From Artemisia argyi (Eukaryota; Streptophyta; Magnoliopsida; Asterales; Asteraceae), in assembly GCA_030686995.1 (NCBI GenBank), contig CM060698.1:145099106-145163105 (forward strand): a DNA stretch of 64,000 nt, given 5' to 3'. Below are positions 10,847-21,560 of the stretch, piece by piece; the first letter of the stretch is position 1; every line of letters starts with the position of its first letter. Made by a program: the position numbers and the translations under genes. The notes below the pieces were generated by a model. The model did no database searches and had not been told where the DNA came from. It was given only the letters and a program-made list of their open reading frames with translations.

Positions 10847-11138
10847 AATATTAACTTCAAGCTTTTATTTTAAACGAATAACTCCTAAATGAAAAGCTGA
10901 TTTATAAAGCTTTTTAAACATTTTGGAGCTGTTAAAACTTTAAATTACTGATATACCCTCCAAACATTTATTTTTGATTTTAAATATGTCTTTTTATGTC
11001 ATTTTACATCTTATAATTACATTTAACAGCTAAATTACTAAACACTTTTATTAAAAACAACGATACAACTTGTAGCTCATGGTAACAGCTTTGCAGTTTA
11101 TAACTTACAGCATATAGCTAATTTGGCCAAACATACCC
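10847..11138. mobile_element. Inverted, truncated copy of the adjacent MITE
   Basis: This stretch is the reverse complement of about 10490-10760 (for example ACTTCAAGCTTTTATTTTAA against TTAAAATAAAAGCTTGAAGT). It ends with the same type of terminus (GGCCAAACATACCC). Together with 10490-10760 it makes a head-to-head inverted repeat with arms of about 260 bp. Confidence 0.75.
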
Positions 11139-11270
11139 ACAATTTCATAATAAATAAAAAAAAATGGAACAAACTACGCATATAAAGATTGATCTCAAAG
11201 CGTAATTTATTTATTATTTTTATTACCATTATTGTTAGGTGGAATGACATTTTCTTTTTTGAAGTGCTCA

Positions 11271-11720
11271 GGGGGTGTTTGGTATGCACTCATGAATCTT
11301 AATGGATATGAGTTCCGAAATAAAATGAAATGACACTAAATATGAATAAATCAAATCATTCCAAGTTTATTGTTTGGTTTGTAAAGTAGTGTCTGAAATG
11401 TGGTATCTTATTTTTGCCACAATATGACTTTTACCTTAATTTTCATTAAATTTTGGTAGCAATAATAAAAACAGAAAATATAATAAAAGATGACAAAGAT
11501 GAGCATATAAAAATGAGAGGCAAACTTTTTTGTGATAAAAAAAGGTGAGAAAAAATATGACCCGGGTATCAACTATCAATCTTCACCCATTTGGGGACTT
11601 TCATGTATGGCCAATATTTAGATATGAATTTCATTCCTCAAACTAAATTTTTTGTAACAAAACCTCTATCATAGATAAAACCATTTCATGATTCCGATTC
11701 CGGTATACCAACGCACTCTT
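11271..11720. mobile_element. MITE with GGTGTTTGGTAT termini
   Basis: It starts GGGGGTGTTTGGTATGCACT, and the reverse complement of its end reads AAGAGTGCGTTGGTATACCG. It is non-coding and about 450 bp. The target duplication was not resolved. Confidence 0.6.
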
Positions 11721-13080
11721 AGTGAATTGCTTATTTTTAAAGGGTTATTCAAATTTAAATTGTTTTTATCACACACCAGGCGAGTATCCGCACAAAGCAT
11801 CAAAAATTAAGAGAGACAAATAATTATAGTTCTGAAATTGTGGTTTAAATGTTTCATTTATAAAATTGATTGATTTTGTATATTGGGTCAAACATTTAAC
11901 TTATCAGTAGTCGTGGAAGAAAAATATATGGGTGTAAAGTATAATATTGGAAGGAATAGTAGGTAAGGGTAGATTAGTAATTGCACATTTCTTATTATGA
12001 AAGTTTTTAAGCAAATGTGTTTTTTCTCTTTATATGTGCTAGATGAATACGCACGCATAGAAACAATGTATAACGTCAAATAATTATTCTTATGAACTTG
12101 TGCTTCTGTTTTCACCCTTGATGCAACACTGTATGGTTCAATTTGTAATGATTGCGGGAAAAAAATATACGGTATATAAACGAAATGATAAACATTTAAG
12201 TATTGAAAATATTTAATATTTAACCTATTAATCTAATGGTGGATGTTGTTAAAAGTTTTAATCAAATGATATATCAATAATTGAACTTTACTCATTTAAA
12301 AAAAATTAAGTTTTAAGAAAAGGGATTTTCAGATAGAGATAAAAGACAAATACTCCTTTCGTCTCAAAATGATTGTACTGTTTTGACTTTTCGAAGTTTT
12401 GTTTTTTTTTTTTTTTTTTTTTGGACTTTGACCTTAACTATCTTCTTTTGTTTTATATGATAATTGATGCAAAATATATGAATGAATTAGATTTTAAATG
12501 TATTTTCATTTATCTAATTTTTATCAAATATTATATAACATAAACAAAACTATTTATTATTATTTTTTAAAGGCAAACAAAACTAATTAAGGTAAAGTTA
12601 AAAAAGGAAAATTTTAAAAAATCAAAACACGACAATCAGTGAGCTTCTTTTAGTCTTCGAGTATCATTGCATTCTTTATAATTTAAGCAAATTTACAATA
12701 TTTCTGAAGTACTTAGTTTATAAGCAAAACATGAACATAAGAAAACAGATCGATCTCTTATTCTCTTTGTAACACGTTTAGATAAGTGGCTTTTTTCATT
12801 TTTATCTAGCTATAACTCTCACTTATAAATAGTACTACGTTTTCTCATAATACGACTATATATAGTATCTAACTATCTATTTAGAAGCTGTTTTCTCAAT
12901 TTACATCTCACCACATTATTATGCTTCAACGATCAAGTTTTGATCTCATATAAGGTGGCAGGAACAATTTATAAATTAATGTGAACAATAAGCAAAAAGT
13001 GTAGATAAAGAAACTTTAACAGTAATTAACATCAAATGAAATTGGAAAGTAGAAATGAAGTGTGGTTCTGCATCTTGTGC
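11721..13080. other. Intergenic DNA with a degenerate Stowaway
   Basis: Positions 12357-12660 carry a Stowaway relative: CTCCTTTCGTCTCAAAATG at the left and a shared interior (ATTGATGCAAAATATATGAA, TTTTATCAAATATTATATAA) like the 1836-2332 elements, with a T-rich expansion near 12403-12422 and a decayed right end. Nothing else recognised. Confidence 0.6.
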
Positions 13081-13300
13081 AAGTGTTATTAGACGTCTTC
13101 TTTCGATCTCCAAGTAACTTTTGGAATACTTCCATCATCATTTTTCTTATTCACACCCTACACAATGAAAACAAGCACATTTTAAGTAATTGAGAAACTA
13201 AGGAATAAATCAATATACAGTAGGATTGAGTAATATGGAGGCTATATTATAGCAGCACATGTGTTATAGTAATAAAAAGTAGAAAACATTAAGCTACTGC

Positions 13301-13792
13301 TCACTCTTGGTATGAGATTTTGATTCCTCCAGCTGCGGGATCAGCAATGGCAGAAAAGGATTCGTGCGACAAGTCAAGGTCACCCTTGCAGCCAGGTGAT
13401 GGGCACAAGTCGGTGATCATTACAGTCACTGTGGGGGTGGATGTACAAGGGTGTGGTGTACCTAGGTTGGTTCCACCTATACAAGTCACCTGGAAATATT
13501 TTCCACAAGCAGCTCCACCTTGAAATAAAGCTTCATTTGCAGCCGCTATCATAACCCCTGCATCTTGGTACCCGTAGCATGATGAAGCTGAAATTGCAAT
13601 ATCAACAAGTAAAGTTATCAATGAGAATATGAGATACAGGATGGTATGATATTCATGTGTGCATTTGAGTTAAGTACGTATATATGGAGGGTCATTGATG
13701 GTTCCGATCCCCGTGTCAGAGTATGCATGAAATCCAAAACTTAGAAGGATCATAACGATGAGAATGCTGGAGTTGTTCCTTACGGAGGCCAT
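13301..13792 (-). CDS. EG45-like / plant natriuretic peptide-like secreted protein
   Basis: Two main exons on the minus strand: 13678-13792 and 13301-13587, joined by a 90-nt GT-AG intron (402 nt, 133 residues plus stop). Exon 1 gives a signal peptide (SSILIVMILLSFGFHAYS). The joined protein runs through GTINDPPYIPSSCYGYQD, GVMIAAANEALFQGGAACGK and TVMITDLCPSPGCKGDLDLS to FSAIADPAAGGIKISYQE. This is a stand-alone double-psi beta-barrel, related to expansin domain 1 but lacking the C-terminal cellulose-binding domain. Members are apoplastic, and some act as PNP signalling peptides in water and ion balance. The conserved Cys residues are present. A GTGAGC donor overlaps the stop, and an acceptor near 13160 would change the tail only to EV-stop, so a third exon is possible. 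A TATA box lies about 80 bp upstream. Confidence 0.9.
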
Positions 13793-13871
13793 TATATTCC
13801 CTGCTGTAATTAACTATTAAGTGCAGAGAGAGTGAGAGAGAGCTTGTGATACTTTGAGTGAAAGGGATAGT

Positions 13872-13879
13872 TATTTATA
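13872..13879 (-). promoter_or_regulatory. TATA box of the EG45-like gene
   Basis: TATAAATA on the minus strand, about 80 bp before the start codon. A CT-rich leader (CTCTCTCTCACTCTCTCTG) follows it, as is common in plant 5' UTRs. Confidence 0.6.
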
Positions 13880-14163
13880 TTCAACAGATTGCATGTGAAG
13901 TTAATTATTGGAACAAAATCATAAGCATATAGCCACTAGTTACATTGTGTCTCACAAAGATATTCTTTGGAACAGAACAAACTGCTGCCCAATCAGAATA
14001 AGATGTAACCAAGACAATTGTATTTGTGTTTGTTACTCTTCAATCTACTGTCTTTTCATTTTGGACTTTTGTAAACTCCATCCGTCTCAAGAATATTAAA
14101 AACTGACTATATTTTCTTTTAAAGTGATTAGTTTATAAACTATAAATTTATATATCAGATTAC

Positions 14164-14200
14164 TAGTCATAATTCTCGTGAACACGCACGGTTTAAACGT
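14164..14200 (-). mobile_element. Helitron-like 3' terminus, minus strand
   Basis: On the minus strand, CCGTGCGTGTTCACGAG forms a short hairpin followed about ten bases later by CTAGT, matching Helitron 3' ends. The MULE MITE later inserted right beside it. Confidence 0.4.
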
Positions 14201-15004
14201 GGACTAAGTTTGTAGATACGCAACATACTTTCTCAAAAGTACTGAAATACGTAACCTACTAAAAATATTACTTATATCGCTAACAAACTTTCAAAATTGG
14301 CACAAGATACGTAATGTTGACCGGATTTTTACCTGGTTGATCGGTTTGGAGGTCAACATATCAAAAAACTTACATTATCGGTCCCTGTTGTTTGCGTCTG
14401 TTTTCATTGGTCATTCTTTAACGTTATTTCACTTATAAAAGTTACAATAATGGTCTTTATCGTTTGGGTTGACTTTCACCTTTAGTCCCTTGACTTTATT
14501 TTCAACTTTTCTTCTGTTTTTACACGTTTTGGTCCGTTTTTACACGTTTTTTCACTTTTATAAAAAAAATCGAATAAATTTTTATAAAAAATATTTTATA
14601 AAAAAAATCGAAAAAAAATATTTTTCTAAAAAATTTTCGAAAATATTTTAGAAAAATATTTTTCTAAAAAATTTTCGAAAAAAAAATATTTTTTTTCGAA
14701 AATATTTTATAAAATATTTTTTCGAAAATATTTTATTCAAATATATATTTTTTTTAAATTGAAAAAATATTTTTCTAAAAAAAATTATTTTTTTTCTAAA
14801 AAAAATTTAGAAAAAAACTACTTTTCTAAAAAAATTTTGAAAAAAAATATTTTTTCTAAAGTTTGTTAGAAAAACATTTTCCGGTCAACATTACGTATCT
14901 TGTGCCAATTTTGAAAATTTGTTAGCGATATAAGTAATATTTTTAGTAGATTACGTATTTCGGTACTTTTGAGAAAGTATGTTGCGTATCTACAAACTAA
15001 GTCC
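14201..15004. mobile_element. Mutator-like (MULE) MITE with 9-bp target duplication
   Basis: The two ends are inverted copies over about 125 bp: GGACTAAGTTTGTAGATACG at the left and its near-perfect complement ending CTACAAACTAAGTCC at the right. The flanks are TTTAAACGT at 14192-14200 and 15005-15013, a perfect 9-bp duplication as made by Mutator transposases. The interior has no ORF and includes AT-rich self-complementary DNA (14555-14878) dominated by AAAATATTTT and TTTTCGAAAA. Confidence 0.9.
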
Positions 15005-15054
15005 TTTAAACGTCAATCAAATTTAGCATATATAATAAATATCATGCATGGGTT

Positions 15055-15327
15055 CAGTGCCGTCCCATTGATTTGGAGGCCCAGGTGCGAAATCACAAAT
15101 GAGGCCCCATAAATCACGAAAAGTTTAACTATTATGTAAAATAAAATGTTCTTTGACATTACGCAAAATATTAACAAAAGTCAAGTCTTTCACTCTTTTA
15201 AATCCAAGTCTTTCACTCTTTTTGTATGTGGCGTAAAGTTTGTCTTCTATTTTTTGTATCTGGCCCCGTTCAACTTTGATAATATTTAATAGGCAGAATT
15301 GCATATATATCACTCTCAAAATGAATA

Positions 15328-15406
<79 letters not shown>

Positions 15407-15646
15407 TTTGTACAAGTTTTTAATGCACATAATACAATAGTTTTTATGCATGTTTTGGATATATATGCAATTATGCATTTTTGGAAGGATATATATGCAA
15501 AAACCCCTATTTAATAAAGACACTAAAAATTCAAAAGGTTTATATATAAAACTATAAATATTAATTGATATATACTAAATTGGGGGCCCTTACAAAGGGG
15601 ACCCCGGTGCGGTTGCACCACTTGCACATGATAATCGCCGCCACTG
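15055..15646. mobile_element. hAT-type non-autonomous element, 8-bp target duplication
   Basis: It begins CAGTGCCGTCCC and ends GGCGGCGATTAT-type sequence closing with CACTG when read inward from the right. It is flanked by the perfect 8-bp repeat CATGGGTT (15047-15054, 15647-15654). CAGTG ends and an 8-bp duplication are hAT hallmarks. The 592-bp interior is non-coding and includes a (TA)n tract. Confidence 0.88.
15332..15404. repeat. (TA)n microsatellite
   Basis: About 73 bp of pure TA dinucleotide inside the hAT element. Confidence 0.95.
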
Positions 15647-15734
15647 CATGGGTTGTTGATATATTGTGTAATTTTATTAAATATAATTAGAATTTTTGAT
15701 TTATTTATTCATATTTATTTATATCCTTACTTAA

Positions 15735-15738
<4 letters not shown>

Positions 15739-15807
<69 letters not shown>
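15739..15807. repeat. (TA)n microsatellite
   Basis: About 69 bp of pure TA dinucleotide. Between this tract and the next lies a 155-bp spacer with inverted TTGGCTACAAT and ATTGTAGCCAA motifs, possibly a tiny foldback element. Confidence 0.95.
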
Positions 15808-15811
<4 letters not shown>

Positions 15812-15962
15812 TAGTTTGGCTACAATCCTTTCCAAAAAGTATACATGAAATGAATCAGTGACCCACAAAAATAATTCAGGACCCACAAAAAAAATCAGGG
15901 ACACACATTTTTAGTATAAAATTGTAGCCAATTGGCTACAATTAATTGTAGTTAATATATTC

Positions 15963-15963
<1 letters not shown>

Positions 15964-16053
<90 letters not shown>
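15964..16053. repeat. (TA)n microsatellite
   Basis: About 90 bp of TA dinucleotide, the third such tract within 750 bp. The following 16054-16314 is AT-rich without features. Confidence 0.95.
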
Positions 16054-16055
<2 letters not shown>

Positions 16056-16314
16056 GAATCATTGCATTATGCACCATGCAGAGGTTGATTTTATAGACTT
16101 GTTATAAAAATATGTGAAATTTTTTAATATTAATTACTAATAATATTTTGTATGAGTCATTATTATATACACATTGTCGTGTATTTATTTATCACACGAA
16201 CTCATGTTTTTATTTTTTAATTTATAATTCGGTGCATATACTAAGCTTCGGCTATAATAATATTAAAAGAGCGAGGGTTAGATAGTATCTCAGCTTCCAA
16301 CTAAACTTTTGTAA

Positions 16315-17339
16315 ATTTTGTGAGTTTTTAATAAAATGATAATAACAAGTTTTTCACTCTTTTTATAAGTGGCCCAAACTTTGTCTTGTTTTATTTGTAT
16401 ATGGTCCGGTTCAACTTTGATAATATTTAACAAAGACGATAAAAGCCCGGTTTGTGGGTTTAGGGCATCTAGGGTTTTGGTCAATAATAAAGTAATACCT
16501 ACGGGTTTATTATATGATCTAACATGGTATCGGAGCGGGTCTGATCCTCAGACCTAGATGGCTATGTTGAGCCACCTTCCATTAAACCATCCCGTCAAAT
16601 CCCATGTTCATTACGTCATAACTGTTATCGTTTTTTTTTTTCTTTTTTACTTTGTTTGTTTTGGTTCATAGCTTATTATATTGGCGGCAAGTAGAGAACA
16701 TGTACAAGAAGAATAGAAGAAAACACAAAGTAGAGGATAACCCTCGCTTGTATATATCTTATGGTGGACTACAAAGGAGGGGAACATCTCTTGCTTATTA
16801 TATATCTTACGGTGGACTGCAAATGAGGGATTGTCTAAAAAAAAAATTAAAAAAAAAAAAGAAGTTATATTTGTTTGATAGTCGATTGTTCGTACGGCTT
16901 GTTACCAGTCGACTAAAGTTGATCGTTGGTACCAGTCCCTAATGTCGATCGTTGGTACGGTTGTGTTACCAGTCGACTTAGCTGACCGTTGGTACCAGTC
17001 GACTAAAGTTGACTGTTGGTACGGTTTTGTTATGAGTCGACTAAAGTTATGTTTTTTTTTTATGTTAATGTTTTTCTTTTTCTTGTCTAGTTTATTACTC
17101 CAGTTCGAGCTTTCGCGATTTCGCCGCTCGAACTGCGGGGGAGTATTAGAGAATAAATAGGCCCAAGCCCGGTTTGTGGGTTTAGGGCATCTAGGGTTTT
17201 ACCATTATAAATAATGGTCAATAATAAAGTAATACCTACGGGTTTATTATATGATCTAACAATATACTAAATTGGGGGCCCCTTAAAAAGGGAGACCTGA
17301 TGCGGTTGTACCACTTGCACACCATAATCGGCTCCACTG
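16315..17339. mobile_element. Second hAT-family copy, left-truncated, carrying a TRIM insertion
   Basis: The left part (CAAGTTTTTCACTCTTTTTA, then GGTCCGGTTCAACTTTGATA) matches 15165-15290. The right part (GGGGGCCCCTTAAAAAGGG, then CGGTTGTACCACTTGCACAC) matches 15585-15646, ending CACTG. Relative to the complete copy the middle, including the microsatellite, is gone. The right terminus abuts the EG45-like gene relic. Confidence 0.75.
16430..17261 (+). mobile_element. TRIM-like miniature LTR retrotransposon
   Basis: Two near-identical LTRs share GGTTTGTGGGTTTAGGGCAT and end in TTATATGATCTAACA: the 5' LTR at about 16430-16524 and the 3' LTR at 17144-17261. TGGTATCGGAGC at 16525-16536 directly after the 5' LTR is a tRNA-iMet primer-binding site with one change. 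GCGGGGGAG at 17135-17143 before the 3' LTR is the polypurine tract. The 0.6-kb interior encodes no gag or pol. It contains two kinds of tandem repeat: TATATATCTTA(T/C)GGTGGACT units at 16750-16830 and CAGTCGACT...GTTGGTAC units at 16900-17045. Confidence 0.85.
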
Positions 17340-17407
17340 GCATTAAACCCAAAACTTAGAAGGATCATAACTATAAGAATGCTGGAATAGTTCCTCATGG
17401 ATGCCAT
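17340..17407 (-). pseudogene. Beheaded duplicate of the EG45-like gene (exon 1 only)
   Basis: From ATG 17407 on the minus strand it reads MASMRNYSSILIVMILLS and continues FGFNA before the hAT terminus cuts it. This is nearly the signal peptide of the 13301-13792 gene. The 5' flank is also duplicated (17408-17760 against 13793-14110, for example CTGCTGCCCAATCAGAATAA-like text and the GAGAGAGAGCTTGTGAT leader). The protease-barrel-coding exon 2 is absent. It is non-functional unless the promoter drives something else. Confidence 0.85.
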
Positions 17408-18184
17408 TAGACTGATGTTGTTATTAACTATCAAGCCAGTGCAATGAGAATGAGAGAGAGCTTGTGATAATTAGAGTGAAAGGGATATATTTATTTACAC
17501 TGTGGTTTCTATGAAATGTTGCACATGTCAAGTTAACTATTAGGATAAAATAACAAAACTATATAATATGCCGTAGATTATAAATTTTGTTTTTATTTTT
17601 GCAACAAGCAGGCAAAGAAACAAGCTGCTGCCCAATCAGAATAAGATGCAACCAATAAATTTGTATTTGTTTTTGTTAGTCCTCAATCCATGGCTTTTCA
17701 TTTTGGACTTATATTACTCCCCTCCGTCTCAACAATATTCAGAAGTTGCTAAATATAGTTTTGCAGATACTTTTTTTTAAATTATATGTGTATATATTAA
17801 TTTATACTATCATATTAGTTGCTTTAAATAGAACTATTTTAGAAGTACTTTGTGTAGTTAGATGTATAATTTCGTTTGATGAAATAATACAGATTCCGAC
17901 TCGTTCCAATATGTTAAAAACATAGAATAGCTCACATGTCATGCAAAACACTGCAAATATTAACATATATCGCCACTTGAATTTGATCAAGTAGTGAGCT
18001 TGATTAATACAAGAAAACCCAATTATTACAAATGATCATGTTGACTTTATCAGTCTCCTATATACTGATTACATGACCAATAAATTGATAAGACTTTATG
18101 AAATTAGAAGTATAAAAAATAATACAGATAATGCAGATAGATTAAATAAAAATAAGTTGGTGGTTTAATTGGTTGGTTGGTTAG
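17408..18184. other. Duplicated EG45-like promoter and intergenic DNA
   Basis: Positions 17408-17760 parallel the promoter of the intact EG45-like gene, including a degenerate CTCCCCTCCGTCTCAACAAT Stowaway end. Positions 17760-18184 lie downstream of the pectate lyase stop, and nothing specific was seen there. Confidence 0.6.
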
Positions 18185-19743
18185 TTAGCATGGGTGTCCG
18201 GCATAACATGAGAGTACGCCTGCAGAACGGGTGAGGTCCGCAACGTTTGATGCTGGTTCATGAGGAATCATCCCAGCATATTGTTCACCTGTTAGCTGTG
18301 GGTCGGTCCCAGATGCTTTAAAAATAGCCCCATTTTCTAACACGTCATCCGTTGATCTCCAGTTCCAGTTCGTCCACTCTGCTTCTGACGCATAGGCCCT
18401 TTGTAAAACCTTCAAAACCATATAAATAATTATATATTCAAACTCTTTTCAAAACAATCTAACAGAAATGTAGAATTAATACAATTTGTGATAAATTACA
18501 TTTTTGAAATTGTTGTTATCAGGAGCTAAGTATCGGTTGCCTTGGCTGAGAATAGTAGGGTTAGCGCTACCACCAACAGCGTACATTCCCCATTTGTTGT
18601 AGTCGTTGTTAACGACTTGGAAAAACCCAAATCGACACCTAGGCATTCTTTGGGTACAACTTTGTTCAAACCTGTTGAATGCAACGGTAACATGCATATT
18701 TTTATCTTCAGAGTGTGAATCGTCTGCCCCCAACAACAGGACCTGTTTAGTATAATAATATTTAGTGTACCTGATAATTAATTACTCCGTATAAAATAAG
18801 TACGGGATAGTTCATATTGTGGTTTTGTTACGTACTTTGTCATGATCGTGGAATCTACAGTTGGAAATGGTTACGCCCGTGCTTCCAACAGTGACATCAA
18901 GGAGCCCGTCCGGACCTTTACTCATTGTGCAATGGTCGATCCATACCTTGGTAGCAGTTTTAACGGCGACTGCATCACCATCACAGCCTGATCTAAAATT
19001 AAAACCATCTGTAACTTTAACATCGTGGATGTTGAGGTTACTAAGGATGACATTGTTGACATTATGAATGGTAACACCGCCACCACCAGCGATCTCAATC
19101 TTTGCACCTCTACCATCAATTGTCTTGTCACTCTCAACAACAAGGGTGTGTTTGAGATTGATGGTCATATCTTTGTCAAAGATGATCCATAAAGGTTTCT
19201 TTTGGGCGCATGCCCAACGGAGAGTCCCTTCCTTCGGATTCTCGGCTTGGTCATCTGAATTACATGTCACGGTGTAGATTTCACCAGCCGCGCCACCAGT
19301 GGTTCCCTTTGCAAAACCCTGTGCACAGTCTGCTAATGCTTTTCTATTATCTGCCCAATCGGCTTTGCATCTCCAACATTTGTCCATTATGTTATGCGCC
19401 AAACATTCATGTAAGTCCCTCCTTGTGGAATTTTTCTCGGACAGAGACCTAAAAAGATATATCACTTATTAGCAAGCTATTAAAATTTGCTTTAAAAGCT
19501 GTTGAAAGAAAAATAAGAACAGACTCACGCTTCGACATCTCCAGCAAATTTCCCAGAGAACAACTCAGGGTTATATGCTCCAGAGTCGGCGGCATCGTTA
19601 TCATTTGGGTTTTCTGCGGCATGGTCCACAACGTCTGCAATGATCTCATCGCCTGCCCTAAGGGCTATTATAGTAGGCGCTATAAAAGCAAAGGTCAAGG
19701 CGATAAAGAGAACGAAATAGTAATGACTCATTGTATGATTCAT
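18185..19743 (-). CDS. Pectate lyase (PL1), Amb a 1 / Art v 6-like
   Basis: Four exons on the minus strand: 19529-19743, 18836-19448, 18500-18742 and 18185-18409. All junctions are GT-AG, giving 1296 nt (431 residues plus stop). Pectate lyases cleave de-esterified homogalacturonan by beta-elimination in the wall, needing calcium. A signal peptide ([19 protein letters not shown]) is followed by the N-terminal [19 protein letters not shown] block. The parallel beta-helix core has [19 protein letters not shown], carrying the calcium-binding Asp residues. Then come [16 protein letters not shown] and [19 protein letters not shown] with the catalytic Arg of the RxPR motif. The tail is [13 protein letters not shown]. 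The tail and core match the Asteraceae pollen-allergen clade rather than generic plant pectate lyases (from memory). Pollen expression is inferred from the family only. A TATATG-type TATA box lies about 80 bp upstream. Confidence 0.95.
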
Positions 19744-19820
19744 CTTTTCAATCGTTGTAAATGTATTTTAGTTATTAAGGATCAGTGACTGAATCACTGT
19801 GATGATTGGCTTATGATATG

Positions 19821-19830
19821 CTCATATATG
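19821..19830 (-). promoter_or_regulatory. Probable TATA box of the pectate lyase gene
   Basis: CATATATGAG on the minus strand, about 80 bp before the start codon. A second AT box (TTATATTTA) lies just upstream. Between TATA and ATG is a small perfect-arm hairpin, CAGTGACTGAATCACTG (19783-19799). Confidence 0.45.
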
Positions 19831-21290
19831 GAGGTAAATATAAGAAGTATTCTTTTGTAAACGTTCATTAATAAGCGGTTTAGCAAAAAATACGTAGTCA
19901 CTAATTCTGCATCAAATGTTGAGAGCCAAGAGAAACACATGAGACCAAGATAAGACTGTACCAAATTAAACAATTTTCATTGATCGGATCAAACAATTGA
20001 ACAAAATGAGAGATGGAGAGTGTTTGTCGAAAGTCCTCATATGCTTAAATTTTCTCAAGATCCATATTTAGCAACTCTTTTTAACAACTCTTTACAAATA
20101 TTAACTAAGGTTAACTAACCAAGATCCATATTTAGCAAAGTATGTTTGAGACATTTAATAAGAATAGTAGGCTACCTGTGCGTTGCGGCGGCGGGTACAC
20201 TGAAATAATTTTTTTTGATAAATCATGTATTTTAGTTTATTATCTTCTTTTTGACACTAAATTTACGGATATAAAAAATTTCATGTGACGTATTTCAACT
20301 CCTTAACTAAGGAATTTATTTTGTTGGCTTTTTTAAAGCGATTCGTATAACATGAGTCCGTTTGGCCTGTGCCCGTTTAGCCCGTACCCGTTCGGGCTTG
20401 AGCCTGTTTGGCCCGTGAACGTTCGGGCTTGAATATTTGTATAATGTGGTTTATTATTTATATTAGTGACATTTAACGCATCAATTGTGTTTAAGTTGGT
20501 TGTATAATATACTTGATTATTTGTATTTCTTATGTAAATGATATTTTAATAACTCCATTAATTGTATTTATTGACCAGTTAATTTATAATTGTAATTGTG
20601 CAAAAGTAAATTGTACATTTTGCTTTAGTATTTGTATTCATTTAAAAATTTGGACCACATTAATTGCTCATTTAAAACTAAAATAAAGAGTGTTTTTGTG
20701 TTTTAAAGTGATGCACCCTATGCTTTAAAAGTTTTACGCCTTAATTTTACGAGAGATGGTGCTTTGTGTATTATATGTAGTATAAATAAACAAGTAAGTA
20801 ATTTTAACATTTAGATTCTTATAAAACATGAATCAAAGAATTTACTAAGATTGTTTGCAAAATAACAATCTAATTTGAATGACAATTGTTTGGTGATCTC
20901 CTCACTAACTTAAACATATACCAAAGTTAATATTTAAGTAAGAACAATGCTAACCACTGAATACACTAAACCACTTAGTTCTATAGAGGAGTAAATGCTA
21001 TTGAATGTTTTTCACATTAATTGCAAAAGATAACATTTACAATATTATCTTATATAGGCAAAGATCGAGATGGATACTCGTGAGGTAATAGGGACTTATC
21101 GATCATCTAACTATGTAGTACACTTATCTTATATTATATAAAGCTTAAGTAACCTTATAAATGTAAAAGGATCATAATAAATGTCCCAAGAATTAAAAGT
21201 GAAATGTGGAGGCTTCATGTGTTAGTACATTGATTTAATAGTCATGCATAAGGGTAAGTATATATGATTAGTGATTCAAGTAATTGAAAA
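19831..21290. other. Intergenic DNA with Helitron-like and GCCCGT-repeat debris
   Basis: Positions 20163-20200 hold GGCTACCTGTGCGTTGCGGC followed by GGCGGGTACAC, resembling a minus-strand Helitron-type end like that at 9783-9820. Positions 20350-20432 hold a short cluster of GCCCGT and CGTTCGGGCTTGA repeats. The rest is AT-rich with no gene. Confidence 0.5.
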
Positions 21291-21294
21291 AATT

Positions 21295-21560
21295 TGTATG
21301 GTACAAGGTAGTGTAAGCAACATCAAACGTATATCAATTACACAATATTGGGTGACTTAATTTAATGTGCAAGAGGATTTATGCACAAATTGTAGTACGG
21401 TACAAGATAGTTTAAGCAACATGAAAAGTATATCTTCTATACTATCTAAAGATTGGAGTGTTTAATTTAATGTGCAAGGAGCATTGTGCACAAAAGTTTG
21501 TACGGTATAATATGTTTTGCATGAGGAATCGTGCACAAAAGTTTGTATGCTACAACATGT
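21295..21560. repeat. Degenerate tandem repeat, unit about 115 bp then shorter
   Basis: Repeated blocks: GTACAAGGTAGTGTAAGCAA and GTACAAGATAGTTTAAGCAA, each followed by an AC(T)ATATC stretch and TTTAATTTAATGTGCAA..., then ATGCACAAA or GTGCACAAAAGTTTGTA. It lies inside the region bounded on the right by the Helitron-like end at 24034. Confidence 0.6.

Noticed and set aside
13081..13160. Possible extra exon reading VNKKNDDGSIPKVTWRSKED downstream of the EG45-like gene
   Set aside because: The only available donor puts the junction in a frame that stops after EV, so this peptide cannot be joined in frame. At most it is 3' UTR after an intron.
15125..15523. ORFs with alternating Ile-Tyr runs (also 46033-46330)
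   Set aside because: Translation of (TA)n microsatellites in several frames; no coding evidence.
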